The notes beneath the pieces are model-generated. The model made no database searches. It was not told where the DNA came from and saw nothing but the letters and a program-made list of their open reading frames with translations. Shown in pieces: positions 44,446 through 53,433 of a DNA stretch of 64,000 nt. The translations under genes and the position numbers were made by a program. Positions within the stretch are counted from its first letter, which is position 1. Each line of letters opens with the position of its first letter. Source of the DNA: Candidatus Dadabacteria bacterium (GTDB taxonomy: Bacteria; Desulfobacterota_D; UBA1144; Nemesobacterales; Nemesobacteraceae); contig JAPPAR010000013.1 in assembly GCA_026705445.1 (NCBI GenBank), positions 62,001 to 126,000 of the forward strand, given 5' to 3'.

Positions 44446-44727
44446 TCACTTAGTTGCTTCAAAACTGATTTTGAGTTGTGTACCGGTTGCCTGCGCAATT
44501 TTCCTTAGCGTACTTGTAGAAGGATTAGTTTTGCCACTCTCGAATCTAGCCACGGCAGATTGTGTCGTTTGAAGTCTTTCAGCTAATTGTGCCTGTGTTA
44601 GGCCCGCCTGAGTGCGAGCTTTAATAAACAGACGTGCGATTTCAAACTCCGGTCCAAGTTTGTCATATTCTTCCCTATACTCTGGGTTATTGCTCCATTT
44701 TTTATGTAGTTCGCTTGCCTTCCCCAT
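44446..44727 (-). CDS. XRE/HigA-family antitoxin, orphan
   Basis: 93 residues from ATG 44727 (AGGT six bases upstream); an ATG at 44763 is also in frame. The N-terminal helix (LHKKWSNNPEYREEYDKLGPEF) followed by LTQAQLAERLQTTQSAVARFESGKTNP is the HigA-type antitoxin layout. No HigB-like toxin lies upstream; the neighbouring frame at 44770 is unrelated. Confidence 0.85.
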   Translation of the reverse strand: MGKASELHKKWSNNPEYREEYDKLGPEFEIARLFIKARTQAGLTQAQLAERLQTTQSAVARFESGKTNPSTSTLRKIAQATGTQLKISFEATK

Positions 44728-44769
44728 TTTGACACCTGCTGTAATATCCATTTGGTCCGCCATCTAAGG

Positions 44770-45051
44770 TCAGGAAAAATGCTTTGAAACAAGCGGATCA
44801 TTGTCTATTTCCGAGATCAGGTAGCCAATCCCGTAATAGTCGCCCGAGTTGTGGTAGAGCTTTACTCCCTGGGGGGTCGTAAGGTAGTTTCCCGTCTTTA
44901 CGGTCTGCTCAGGAAGATCGACCTCGTACACCGTGTAGCCGACCGTTCCGCTTCCTATGTTAACCTTTTTCCGCTCTTCCCTTAGCCTCTTGACGCTTTT
45001 CGCGGTCTCCCAGGCCTTTGGATATATATGTCCTTTAACGAGAAATTTCAT
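44770..45051 (-). CDS. Hypothetical protein
   Basis: 93 residues from ATG 45051 (MKFLVKGHIYPKAW). It follows a zinc-ribbon gene after 14 bases and is the last member of the epimerase-aroC operon. Its VGYTVYEVDLPEQTVKTGN and GYLISEID stretches are beta-rich. No family was recognised. Confidence 0.6.
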   Translation of the reverse strand: MKFLVKGHIYPKAWETAKSVKRLREERKKVNIGSGTVGYTVYEVDLPEQTVKTGNYLTTPQGVKLYHNSGDYYGIGYLISEIDNDPLVSKHFS

Positions 45052-45065
45052 GGTAGCCCGAAAAA

Positions 45066-45410
45066 CTAAGAAACCTCCATCTCCACGCGGTCTATCAGAC
45101 CGATGCACATCATTATCTTGTCTATGCCCGGATCCCTTTTGTGAACGAAAGCTTCCGAGAACTCTCCGCCGCAGTCCCCGCATGCGCCTCCCTCATCGGA
45201 TTCCTTCTCGCAGTCCCCGCAGTAATATGTCTTCAGGTTATACCAATGTAAAGAGGAATAAAGGAGTTCCCTGAAACCGCTTTTGCTGAGACATTCCCCC
45301 CACTCGGAAATCGCTTCAACCAGATTGCTTCGGTAGTAATCGGGTATGTCGGCCAGAGGTCCCGAGTATATCTCCTCTTCTCCCACGTATATTCTGAACA
45401 GTTCCGGCAT
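45066..45410 (-). CDS. Hypothetical zinc-ribbon protein
   Basis: 114 residues. Two Cys pairs, YYCGDCEK and GACGDCGG, form a zinc-ribbon. The N-terminus (LFRIYVGEEEIYSGPLADIPDYY) is not assigned. It starts 10 bases after the chorismate synthase stop and is likely co-transcribed. Confidence 0.65.
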   Translation of the reverse strand: MPELFRIYVGEEEIYSGPLADIPDYYRSNLVEAISEWGECLSKSGFRELLYSSLHWYNLKTYYCGDCEKESDEGGACGDCGGEFSEAFVHKRDPGIDKIMMCIGLIDRVEMEVS

Positions 45411-45420
45411 TTAAGGTGAA

Positions 45421-46491
45421 TCAGACAGTAGACAGTTTTGAGATCAGCAGATGATCAACCAGAACGAGATTGACCATGGCCTCCGCTATCGGAACAGCCC
45501 TCGGGCAAAGACACGGGTCGTGCCTACCCTTCACCCGCAGCTGGGTTTTTTCTCCCTCTTTATCCACGGTGTCCTGGACCTGGGATATGGAAGAAGTGGG
45601 TTTTATGGCGATTCTTACAACCAGATCCGCCCCGCTTGTTATTCCGCCCAGGAGGCCGCCCGAGTTGTTCGTCCTGAATCCGAGGGATCCGTCTTCCTTC
45701 TTGTACATAAGATCATTTACCTGCGAACCTTTTTTCTCAATGACCCCGAAGCCCATTCCCACCTCAAACCCCCTTATCCCCCCTATGCTCATAAGGGCCC
45801 GTGCCAAATCCGCGTCAAGTTTGTTAAACACGGGTTCGCCGAGACCCGAAGGAAGCCCCCGGGAGACTACCTCAACGGTTCCTCCGACGGAATCTCCTTC
45901 CTTTCTGACCGACTCTATAAGTCCAATCATCCTCTCCGCGGCCTGCGGGTCGGGACAGCGGACGGGGTTCTCCTCGATCCGGTCAAAATCAATGTCCTCT
46001 GCGACTATGTCTCCCACCTGCTTTACGTATCCGGTCGTGGTCACTCCGTGGGAGGCAAGAATTTTTTTCGCTATCGCGGCGGCAGCCACCCTGCCGACCG
46101 TTTCCCTCGCCGAGGAGCGGCCACCTCCACGGTGGTCCCTGCGCCCGTACTTCTCGTCGTAGGTGAAATCGGCGTGACCGGGGCGGTAGACATTCTTTAT
46201 GTCCTCGTAGGATTTCGATATGGCGTCTGTGTTTCTGACCATCATGGATATGGGGGTTCCGAGGGTCTTGCCCTCGAAAACGCCCGAGAGTATCTCGATT
46301 CTGTCGGCTTCCTTTCTCTGGGTCGTGATCCTGCTCTGACCCGGACGCCTTCTGTCAAGCTCGTACTGTATATCCTCGGCACAGATCTCAAGTCCCGCGG
46401 GACAGCCGTCAACCACAACTCCCAGAGCGGGGCCGTGGGATTCCCCCCAGGTGGTAATTCTGAAAAATCTTCCGAAACTGTTTCCCGCCAC
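45421..46491 (-). CDS. aroC: Chorismate synthase
   Basis: 356 residues, normal length. Signature GESHGPALGVVVDGCPAGL near the start, GRRDHRGGGRSSARETVGRVAAAAIAKK in the middle and GRHDPCLCPRAVPIAEAM at the end; the Arg- and His-rich FMN/EPSP site is present. It makes chorismate from EPSP. Start 46491; 13 bases after the epimerase stop. Confidence 0.97.
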   Translation of the reverse strand: MAGNSFGRFFRITTWGESHGPALGVVVDGCPAGLEICAEDIQYELDRRRPGQSRITTQRKEADRIEILSGVFEGKTLGTPISMMVRNTDAISKSYEDIKNVYRPGHADFTYDEKYGRRDHRGGGRSSARETVGRVAAAAIAKKILASHGVTTTGYVKQVGDIVAEDIDFDRIEENPVRCPDPQAAERMIGLIESVRKEGDSVGGTVEVVSRGLPSGLGEPVFNKLDADLARALMSIGGIRGFEVGMGFGVIEKKGSQVNDLMYKKEDGSLGFRTNNSGGLLGGITSGADLVVRIAIKPTSSISQVQDTVDKEGEKTQLRVKGRHDPCLCPRAVPIAEAMVNLVLVDHLLISKLSTV

Positions 46492-46504
46492 TTTATTCCC
46501 TTTC

Positions 46505-47491
46505 TTACTTCAGATAGCCGTTGTCCCTGAACCACTCAACGGTCTTGCGTATAGTCTGCTCGATCGGAGTCACAGTGAATCCGATTTCGCTTACGGCCTT
46601 TGAATTGTCAGCGTGCCAGTTATGCCTCGAAAGCTTTATGGAATCGATGTCAAGCGTGGAATAATTCGGAAATCCGAGTCCCAGAACCCTCTCAAGGAGA
46701 AACGCGGTGGTGTAAGCAAATATGTAGGGGATCTTGATTTTGGGAGCGGAGATGCCGGTTATCTCTTCCAGAAGAGCGAAATAACCCTGCACATTGACAT
46801 TTTCGTTCGCGAGTATGTAGCGCTCTCCGGGCTTTCCGTTCTTCTCGGCAAGCAGGTGTCCGTTCGCAACGTCCTCAACATCGACAAGGTTAAAGGTGCC
46901 GTCCATGTAGCCTGGAAACCTTTTCTTGCAGAACCACATAACCGACCCAGAGCTTGAAAGATAGATGTCCCCCGCGCCGAGAACCACTGAAGGATTGGTT
47001 ATAACCACCGGAAGCCCCTTTTCGCTGAAGCTCACAGCCTCCCTTTCCGCCAGGTACTTGCAGTTCATATACCCTATCCCCTCGGAGTAAAGATCGTACT
47101 GGGTGGATTCGGTCACCGGAGAGCCGTCACGCTCAACGCCAATTGCGGCCACGCTGCTTGTGAAAACAACCTTGGATACGCCCACGTCCATGGCGGCGGA
47201 GAGAACATTCGCCGCGCCGCGCACGTTTATATCCAGCATTTTCTGGTGATCCGACTTCTTAAACGACACGAACCCGGCCGTATGGAAAAGCGTGTCGCAT
47301 CCGGAAAAAGCGGCCTTAAGAGAGTCGGGATCTCCAACATCCCCGTAGACCTTCTCAACATCGAGAGAATCTATGTTTTTAGTATTGCTCGTCTTTCTGA
47401 CGAGAACCTTGACCCTGTCTCCTCTTTCAACCAGCTTTCTGGTTATATGCGACCCTATAAACCCGGTCGCTCCCGTGACTACTGTCGCCAT
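46505..47491 (-). CDS. NAD-dependent epimerase/dehydratase (DFR-like)
   Basis: 328 residues, extended SDR. TGATGFIGSHITRKLVERG is the NAD-binding start, with HTAGFVSFKK, VVFTSSVAAIGVE and the YMNCKYLAE active site (YxxxK as YMNCK). It resembles dihydroflavonol-4-reductase-like and hopanoid-associated (HpnA-type) epimerases. It is the first gene of the epimerase-aroC operon. Substrate unknown. Confidence 0.85.
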   Translation of the reverse strand: MATVVTGATGFIGSHITRKLVERGDRVKVLVRKTSNTKNIDSLDVEKVYGDVGDPDSLKAAFSGCDTLFHTAGFVSFKKSDHQKMLDINVRGAANVLSAAMDVGVSKVVFTSSVAAIGVERDGSPVTESTQYDLYSEGIGYMNCKYLAEREAVSFSEKGLPVVITNPSVVLGAGDIYLSSSGSVMWFCKKRFPGYMDGTFNLVDVEDVANGHLLAEKNGKPGERYILANENVNVQGYFALLEEITGISAPKIKIPYIFAYTTAFLLERVLGLGFPNYSTLDIDSIKLSRHNWHADNSKAVSEIGFTVTPIEQTIRKTVEWFRDNGYLK

Positions 47492-47626
47492 TTGCTATTT
47501 TCCTCCGGGAGAATTGAAAAGAATTCTTCCCGAAGAGTATAACAATTCCGCCTGACAATGTACAAACCTGAGGAAACCAGTTCAAAATTCACAAATCGGG
47601 TTTCGGGTTCTTAGGAGCCTTCAGTA

Positions 47627-48592
47627 TCACAGGAATTTTTCTCCAGCATGATCCACGAAATAATCGACATCCCTTATATATCTCATCACAGTAGAAGGAT
47701 TTGAGTGTCTTGTAACTTCCATTATCTTGTCGAGACGCGCACGGTGAACGGCCGCGCTTGTAACAAACCCCGCGCGAAGTGAATGTCCTGACACCTGTTT
47801 CGGGTCCAGACCGATGAGTGCAGCGTAATGCTTTACGAGCCTCGGAATATCCGAATGGTGCATCGGAGAACCTCTAATATGACCTCCCCGTTTCATCGTC
47901 TGAAAAAGGGGGCCTTCCGTAATTTCTGATGCTTGCAGCCAGTCCTGAAGCCGGTTTATCGGTTTTACATACCTTCCTTCCGGTATCGCGATCTTGTGTC
48001 CCCTGCCTTCTTGGTCAGTTTTTGATCTTCGTATATAGATAAACATCTTCCATGAATCTTTCACGTTCTGTGGTTCTATAAACTCAACGTCATTTATGGT
48101 CAGTGCGCAGATTTCAGAGCGTCTCAGGGCTCCGGAAAATCCGACAGACAGTATTGCCGCGTCACGTCGGCCAATAGGTGTGTCGGCACACTGATCCAGC
48201 ATTCTTTTGATGTCGTGTTCCCTGAGCGCGTTTACGCGGCGGGGCGCAGCACCCTTGATTCTTGCCAGCCCTTTGAATGCAGCTACCACCTTCGGATGGT
48301 TCATAGGGGAGGTTTTTTCGGCATCGGCGTATTTTTTGTTTATTCCGCTCCTGTAAAGTGAAATCGTTCCCATTGAAAGCATTTTTCCGCTATTCGGACG
48401 AGGCTGGGTTGCTAGGTCAATTATGAAATCGGCTGTTTGTTCCGGTGTTATGGAAAACGGATCTATGTTTCGGGAGAGGCAGTAATCTTCAAAACAAAGC
48501 CAGCCCTTGTTGTATGCTAAGCGAGTATTCAGTGCCAAGGCGGAAGAAACCACCTCGTTATAGAAAACCTTTTTGTCTGCTGATATCGTCAT
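47627..48592 (-). CDS. Tyrosine recombinase/integrase
   Basis: 321 residues. SAM-like N-terminal domain (ALALNTRLAYNKGWLCFEDYC) then the catalytic domain with all residues visible: Arg in SGALRRSEICAL, HxxR in GHSLRAGF, His in TRHSNPST, Tyr in VMRYIRDVDYF. It is at the left end of an island carrying the R-M genes, consistent with a role in its integration. Confidence 0.92.
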   Translation of the reverse strand: MTISADKKVFYNEVVSSALALNTRLAYNKGWLCFEDYCLSRNIDPFSITPEQTADFIIDLATQPRPNSGKMLSMGTISLYRSGINKKYADAEKTSPMNHPKVVAAFKGLARIKGAAPRRVNALREHDIKRMLDQCADTPIGRRDAAILSVGFSGALRRSEICALTINDVEFIEPQNVKDSWKMFIYIRRSKTDQEGRGHKIAIPEGRYVKPINRLQDWLQASEITEGPLFQTMKRGGHIRGSPMHHSDIPRLVKHYAALIGLDPKQVSGHSLRAGFVTSAAVHRARLDKIMEVTRHSNPSTVMRYIRDVDYFVDHAGEKFL

Positions 48593-48776
48593 TTTCTTCT
48601 CCTGAATTCTGATCTTGACGGAGAAAATCAGAATTTATTTTCGACAGTTTCTCTATTTGCTTTGTACACATCTGCGGAATGTATACCACAGAAGATGATC
48701 CATCACCTGTGAGGAAATCAGAGTTGCTGTATGCATGATATTTGTCTCCTTCTGTTTTGATAGATACAAATATCAT
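48558..48776 (-). CDS. Possible small leader ORF before the integrase
   Basis: 72 residues, overlaps the integrase start by 35 bases. Polar and without family resemblance. Its coding status is doubtful. Confidence 0.22.
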   Translation of the reverse strand: MIFVSIKTEGDKYHAYSNSDFLTGDGSSSVVYIPQMCTKQIEKLSKINSDFLRQDQNSGEENDDISRQKGFL

Positions 48777-48831
48777 TTAATATCAGTTTTTTGAGTTCAA
48801 GTCTGTGACACCCTGTTGTTGCTGATTTTCG

Positions 48832-48981
48832 GTGTGTAACCAGTTAGTTGCGCGCCGCTTGAAGCAAAACTTTGGGGCCAGTAGTCCTAGAAGGTATGAT
48901 ATTCGGGAAAAAGATACGATTGAACAAATAAAGGAAGTAGTGATAGGGATGATGAATAAAAAGCTTCATATAAAGGACTGA
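48832..48981 (+). pseudogene. Possible remnant reading frame before the methyltransferase
   Basis: An open frame of 49 codons (GTG 48832) ends three bases before the methyltransferase ATG and contains amphipathic helices (RLKQNFGASSPRRYDIREKD and EQIKEVVIGMMNKKL). It has no start signal, so it may be the tail of a lost gene. Confidence 0.25.
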
Positions 48982-48984
48982 CAA

Positions 48985-49752
48985 ATGATTGAAGCAGGAA
49001 AAATGAAAAATTATTCGGGGCTAATAGATGAATGGTTAAATCAAATACATTATGGAGATTGCTTAAATATCATGCGGGACATGCCATCCGACAGTGTGGA
49101 CTTAATAGTTACTTCCCCTCCGTATGCTGACGCTCGGAAACGAACTTACGGGGGAATAAAACCCGACGAATATGTAAAATGGTTTTGTACCCGTGCTAAT
49201 GAAATGTTCCGTATTCTGAAGCCTACTGGATCATTTGTTCTCAATATCAAGGAAAAATGTGTAGATGGCGAAAGACATACATACGTTCTTGATCTTATGC
49301 TAGCCATGAAACGGGAAGTGGGATTTAGATGGGTTGAAGAATATATATGGCATAAAACAACATCAGCACCGGGTAAATGGAAATATAGATTTAGGGATTC
49401 TTGGGAACGTTTGATTCATTTCTCCAAGACTAAAGATATAAAAATGAATCAGGATGAAGTAAAAGTTCCCATAGGAGACTGGACGGAATCTCGACTAAAA
49501 AACATGAGTGATAATGATAAACAAAGGATGGAGTCTGCCACTGATTCTGGTATCGGACGAAAAATAGAAGCGTGGGATGGGAAATCTTTAGTGTACCCTT
49601 CAAATGTTCTCTATCGTGCTCCTATTTGTCACAATACTGGACATAGTGCTGCTTTCCCGGAATGGTTACCGGAGTTCTTTATAAAGTTGTTTACCAAGAG
49701 CAGTTCTAACTGCCATTTAGTTCCTCAACTCACAGTCTCGGTGGAATACTAG
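48985..49752 (+). pseudogene. Amino-type DNA methyltransferase, N-terminal part, truncated
   Basis: 255 codons. Motif IV is TSPPY (VDLIVTSPPYADARKRTY), the form of m4C/m6A beta-class methyltransferases. The region up to FPEWLPEFFIKLFT is family-like, then 17 unrelated residues follow to the stop. The SAM-binding segment with DPFxGSGTT is absent. That segment is found on the opposite strand at 50368-50560. The end overlaps the minus-strand endonuclease gene by 23 bases. Base composition is lower in GC than the core genes. Confidence 0.85.
49682..49694 (+). repeat. Left copy of 13-bp inverted repeat (R-M locus)
   Basis: TAAAGTTGTTTAC encodes the KLFT segment of the methyltransferase N-part. 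Its exact reverse complement is at 50492-50504. Together they bound 0.8 kb with the endonuclease and the methyltransferase C-part. Confidence 0.8.
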
Positions 49753-50371
49753 AAGACATAATTCTTTTACAATACGCAACGACATCGCCCGAAGGGGCTA
49801 CTCTTTCACACAAACAATCAAATAGATCATGGAGAGCATTAGGTTCCCCCGTAACTATATGGTAAAACGAAGCTCCGTCAGTTTCGTAAAAATTTTTGCC
49901 TAGTTGTTTTTTAAATCGTAAAGGACGTTTAGGGATAATCTGAACAAGATACGCATTCCATTCTCCTTTCTTTTGTCGGATTGCGGTTTTGAGATCATCC
50001 TCAACTTTTTCCCGATTACCTGCATTCATTGTATTCCACTTATTTTTGACTTCCGCTATAACACTCTGAGATTCACATTCTAAGTCATATCCCGAATCAT
50101 GATTATCCCAACCTTCCACTGAACCTAAAACAGTTTGATGAAATTTTCCTAATGCATTACTCATTCCTCGAACACTGGATTCAGCTTGTTGGACACTCTT
50201 AAGTTCATCTGACTGCTGAATCCTGAATGTAGCTGCTATAAGAATAGCTGAGAAAGGGTCAACAACATTCTTTATATGTCTTTTTTCTGCTTCTGTTGAT
50301 GTCTTCAATGCTTCTGAAGTTAATTGATTTACTGCCTTATTAAAATCTTCTTCAGCAATCCAGTCAATCAT
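49730..50371 (-). CDS. Eco47II-like type II restriction endonuclease
   Basis: 213 residues. MIDWIAEEDFNKAVNQL at the N-terminus, FHQTVLGSVEGWDNH and the catalytic PD-(D/E)XK segment GYDLECESQSVIAEVKNKWNT (Asp then ExK), followed by AYLVQIIPKRPLRF, match the Eco47II/Sau96I family that cuts GGNCC. ATG 50371 overlaps the stop of the methyltransferase C-part (ATGA), so the two were translationally coupled. The specificity is inferred from family only. Confidence 0.85.
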   Translation of the reverse strand: MIDWIAEEDFNKAVNQLTSEALKTSTEAEKRHIKNVVDPFSAILIAATFRIQQSDELKSVQQAESSVRGMSNALGKFHQTVLGSVEGWDNHDSGYDLECESQSVIAEVKNKWNTMNAGNREKVEDDLKTAIRQKKGEWNAYLVQIIPKRPLRFKKQLGKNFYETDGASFYHIVTGEPNALHDLFDCLCERVAPSGDVVAYCKRIMSSSIPPRL

Positions 50372-50607
50372 AATAAAACCTTTGTTTTAGGGTTAATTTC
50401 AATCCCAATAGGAAGCCGATTAAGTTGTTTTGCCACACGAAATGTTGTTCCTGAACCTATAAATGGATCAAGAACAATATCCTTCTCATCAGTAAACAAC
50501 TTTACTATCCATGGAATACTTATAGCGGGAGGGTGGTATGTATATAGATGATTACAGGTCAGAACTATACAGGAGAATCCAACACGGAAATTTCCGGCAC
50601 CCTCACA
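50368..50607 (-). pseudogene. DNA methyltransferase, C-terminal part, on the opposite strand
   Basis: Reading from about 50560: HPPAISIPWIVKLFTDEKD then VLDPFIGSGTTFRVAKQLNR and LPIGIEINPKTK, ending in TGA at 50368-50370. This is the SAM-binding (motif I) end of a beta-class methyltransferase. No methyltransferase N-terminus or start codon precedes it; upstream the frame runs into queA and is closed by a stop at 50608. It ends on the start codon of the endonuclease. Confidence 0.82.
50492..50504 (-). repeat. Right copy of 13-bp inverted repeat (R-M locus)
   Basis: Reverse complement of 49682-49694, lying at the same codons (KLFT) of the methyltransferase C-part. Joining left N-part to right C-part through this sequence keeps frame (278 codons in total). 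Confidence 0.8.
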
Positions 50608-51619
50608 CTATCATCATCGAGTCGCCGTAACTCAGGAATCTGTAACCGTGCGATTTCGCCTCCTCATAAGCGGCAAGGGCAAGTTCCCTTGTGCCGCAGA
50701 ACGCGGAGACAAGCATAAGAAGGGTTGAGCGGGGCATATGGAAATTGGTTATAAGAACATCTACAAACCTGAATTCGTAAGGAGGTCTTATAAAAAGATC
50801 TGTCCTTCCGGAAAAAGGCCGCATCTCCCCTGTGGTCCCCTCTGCCGACTCAAGGGCTCTTGTAACCGTGGTCCCGACGGAAATAATCCTTCTTCCCTGC
50901 GCCCTGGCTTTGTTTACCGCCTCCGCAGTCTCCAGTGGAACAGAGACGCGCTCTGAATGCATTGCGTGGTTATCGATAAGCTCATCCTTTACAGGCCTGA
51001 AAGTTCCCTCTCCCACATGCAGAGTGACATATTTCATCGTAACGCCCTTTTCGCGAAGGTCCGAGATAAGTTCAGGGTCGAAATGAAGCCCGGCCGTCGG
51101 AGCGGCGACCGCTCCTTCCTCGGTTGCGTAAACGGTCTGATAGGTCTTTTTATCAGACGGTTCGGGTTCTCTCGATATGTAGGGCGGAAGCGGCATTCGT
51201 CCCGCGCTGCTGATTACCCGCTCGACGGGTTCGCTGAATCTTATCGCCCAGCTTTTGTCGGGTTCCTTCTCAAGGACACCCGACACCCCTCCGTCAAGGA
51301 AAACCCTGAGACCCTCGGCCGGATTCCTGAAAAGCACGCCCCACCGGGTCTCATCCTTTTTCTCCGTAAGAAGAAACTCGACGACTCCCCTTCGTTCCAC
51401 ATGTCCCGAAAGCCTCGCGGGAATAACACGGGTGTTGTTAAGAACCATTAGGTCGCCCGGGCGAAGCAAACCCCTAAGATCAGAGAACCTGGCGTGGGAG
51501 AAACCCCGGGTTTTCCTGTCAACCACAAGGAGCCTTGAGGAGGTGCGCTCGGAAAGCGGATACTGGGCGATCAGCCGGCTGGGAAGATCGTAGTCGAATT
51601 GATCCGTTCTCATCCGCAA
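50603..51619 (-). CDS. queA: tRNA preQ1(34) S-adenosylmethionine ribosyltransferase-isomerase
   Basis: 338 residues, normal. Motifs: FDYDLPSRLIAQYP, GDLMVLNNTRVIPARL, EGAVAAPTAGLHFDPELI, TLHVGEGTFRPV and ITNFHMPRSTLLMLVSAF. It transfers the ribosyl of SAM to preQ1 in queuosine synthesis. Five bases after argG on the same strand. Its 3' end abuts the R-M island. Confidence 0.97.
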   Translation of the reverse strand: MRMRTDQFDYDLPSRLIAQYPLSERTSSRLLVVDRKTRGFSHARFSDLRGLLRPGDLMVLNNTRVIPARLSGHVERRGVVEFLLTEKKDETRWGVLFRNPAEGLRVFLDGGVSGVLEKEPDKSWAIRFSEPVERVISSAGRMPLPPYISREPEPSDKKTYQTVYATEEGAVAAPTAGLHFDPELISDLREKGVTMKYVTLHVGEGTFRPVKDELIDNHAMHSERVSVPLETAEAVNKARAQGRRIISVGTTVTRALESAEGTTGEMRPFSGRTDLFIRPPYEFRFVDVLITNFHMPRSTLLMLVSAFCGTRELALAAYEEAKSHGYRFLSYGDSMMIV

Positions 51620-51624
51620 AAGGG

Positions 51625-52827
51625 CTATTTACCCTCAAGAAGTTTTTTCACGGAAAGGCGGAGGGAGTTCAGCCTTATGAACCCGGTAGCGTCTGACTGG
51701 TCGTAAATCGAATCCTCCTCGAAGGTCGCCAGGTTCTCGCTGTAAAGCGAATTCGGAGATTTTCTCCCGCATACTGTGACGTTCCCCTTGTAAAGCTTGA
51801 GCCTTACCGTGCCGCTTACGTCCTTCTGGCTCTCCCGGATGGCGGCGCTCAGCATTTCCATCTCTGGAGAAAACCAGAAACCGTAGTAGATAATTTCCGA
51901 TATCTTCGGAATCAGGGAATCCCGAAGACGCATCACTTCCCTGTCCATGGTGATCGACTCAAGAGCCCTGTGCGCCGCGTGAAGAATCGTGCCGCCCGGG
52001 GTCTCGTACACTCCCCTTGACTTCATGCCGACGAACCTGTTTTCAACAATGTCTACCCTCCCGACGCCGTTTGCTCCGGCGACATCGTTCAGGCAGGAAA
52101 GAAGCGCCGAGGGAGAAAGCTTCTCCCCGTCAACTGAAACAGGAATACCGCTTTCAAACCCGATTTCCACGTAGACCGGTCGGTCGGGAGCAGCCTCTGG
52201 AGAAACCGTCATCTCGAACATATCCTCGGGCGCCTCGGCCCACGGGTCTTCCAGAACTCCTCCCTCATAACTTGTATGAAGGAGGTTGCGGTCGCAGCTG
52301 TAGGGTTTTTTCTCGGTCACCGTGACGTCTATTCCGTTTTCCCTTGCGTAATTCACAAGGTCGGTTCTTGATTTGAAATCCCACTCGCGCCACGGGGCTA
52401 TGATCTTTATGTCGGGGTGCAGAGCGTAGAAGGTAAGTTCGAAGCGGACCTGGTCGTTTCCCTTGCCCGTCGCTCCGTGGGAAACCGCGAAGGCCCCCTC
52501 GCGCTTTGCTATCTCGATCTGCCTTTTCGCTATAAGGGGACGGGCTATGGAAGTGCCAAGAAGGTAGCTGCCCTCATACACGGCGTTTGCGCTTATCGCG
52601 GGGAAAACGTAGTCCCTTACGAACTCGTCTCTTAAGTCTTCAATGAATACCGCGCACGCGCCGGTATCCCAGGCTTTCCGTTCCGCTTCCTGCAGATCTT
52701 CTTTCTGTCCTATGTCAGCCACGTAGGCTATAACATCGGAGTCGTACTCGTTTACGAGCCATTTCAGGATTACCGAGGTGTCAAGTCCCCCGGAATAGGC
52801 AAGAACTATCTTGTTTTTCTCAGACAT
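51625..52827 (-). CDS. argG: Argininosuccinate synthase
   Basis: 400 residues. ATP-binding [16 protein letters not shown], then [24 protein letters not shown] and the aspartate/citrulline residues; ends normally. It joins citrulline and aspartate in arginine synthesis. queA follows in the same transcript. No argH or argF is in the window. Confidence 0.97.
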   Translation of the reverse strand: MSEKNKIVLAYSGGLDTSVILKWLVNEYDSDVIAYVADIGQKEDLQEAERKAWDTGACAVFIEDLRDEFVRDYVFPAISANAVYEGSYLLGTSIARPLIAKRQIEIAKREGAFAVSHGATGKGNDQVRFELTFYALHPDIKIIAPWREWDFKSRTDLVNYARENGIDVTVTEKKPYSCDRNLLHTSYEGGVLEDPWAEAPEDMFEMTVSPEAAPDRPVYVEIGFESGIPVSVDGEKLSPSALLSCLNDVAGANGVGRVDIVENRFVGMKSRGVYETPGGTILHAAHRALESITMDREVMRLRDSLIPKISEIIYYGFWFSPEMEMLSAAIRESQKDVSGTVRLKLYKGNVTVCGRKSPNSLYSENLATFEEDSIYDQSDATGFIRLNSLRLSVKKLLEGK

Positions 52828-52869
52828 ATTACTGGTGCTCCGGTATTTCTTAGCGAATGGAAGACTTGA

Positions 52870-53298
52870 TCAAGGCCTGTCCTGATTCTGCTCAGAGATG
52901 GAGCGAAGATCCAGAAGGGAAAACTTTATTCCATTGTTCTGGTAGAATTTTTCAAGCGCGAGCCCCGCGTATTCTATTTTCTGGAGATCATCTCCAGTGT
53001 AGGAAAGGTTTTTAACTTCCCCGGAGAGTTTGCACGAAAACGGTATGTCCTTCTCCGGCCTTTCCTGGCAGATAAAACCTATGTCTATCTGCCCGCTCAA
53101 ATCCATACTCAGAGGAACAATGAATCCCACCGTAAGCTTTGCGCTATGCAGTTCGACCACCATGATTTTTGCCTTGCTCGAATCTTCCTCGTCTCCGACC
53201 TCCATCACGTAGCCGTAGTAGTTTATTTCCTTGTTCTGCTCGCTCAGCGAATTCATGTACCAGTAATCTTCCGAATCGAGCCAGGACATTATTTTCAT
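52870..53298 (-). CDS. Hypothetical protein, possibly PilZ-like
   Basis: 142 residues from ATG 53298, with GGAGGAAAG upstream. It starts MKIMSWLDSEDYWYMNSLSEQ; later segments have a beta-rich pattern (KIMVVELHSAKLTVGFIVPLS and SGEVKNLSYTGDD) that loosely recalls PilZ barrels, but no RxxxR motif is clear. It lies upstream of argG on the same strand, 42 bases away. Confidence 0.6.
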   Translation of the reverse strand: MKIMSWLDSEDYWYMNSLSEQNKEINYYGYVMEVGDEEDSSKAKIMVVELHSAKLTVGFIVPLSMDLSGQIDIGFICQERPEKDIPFSCKLSGEVKNLSYTGDDLQKIEYAGLALEKFYQNNGIKFSLLDLRSISEQNQDRP

Positions 53299-53433
53299 TT
53301 TTCTTTCCTCCGAGGATTCACATGGATATTCTAGGAGATTATATACTATTATCCCGTCGTTGGGCAAAAGTCAGGGATAAATTCTGAACTGTCTTTTCCG
53401 CCATCTTCTTTAGAATTTCGAAAAATCCTTCTT

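Noticed and set aside
45451-46530. A 359-residue plus-strand frame opposite aroC
   Set aside because: Antisense to chorismate synthase, no known motif.
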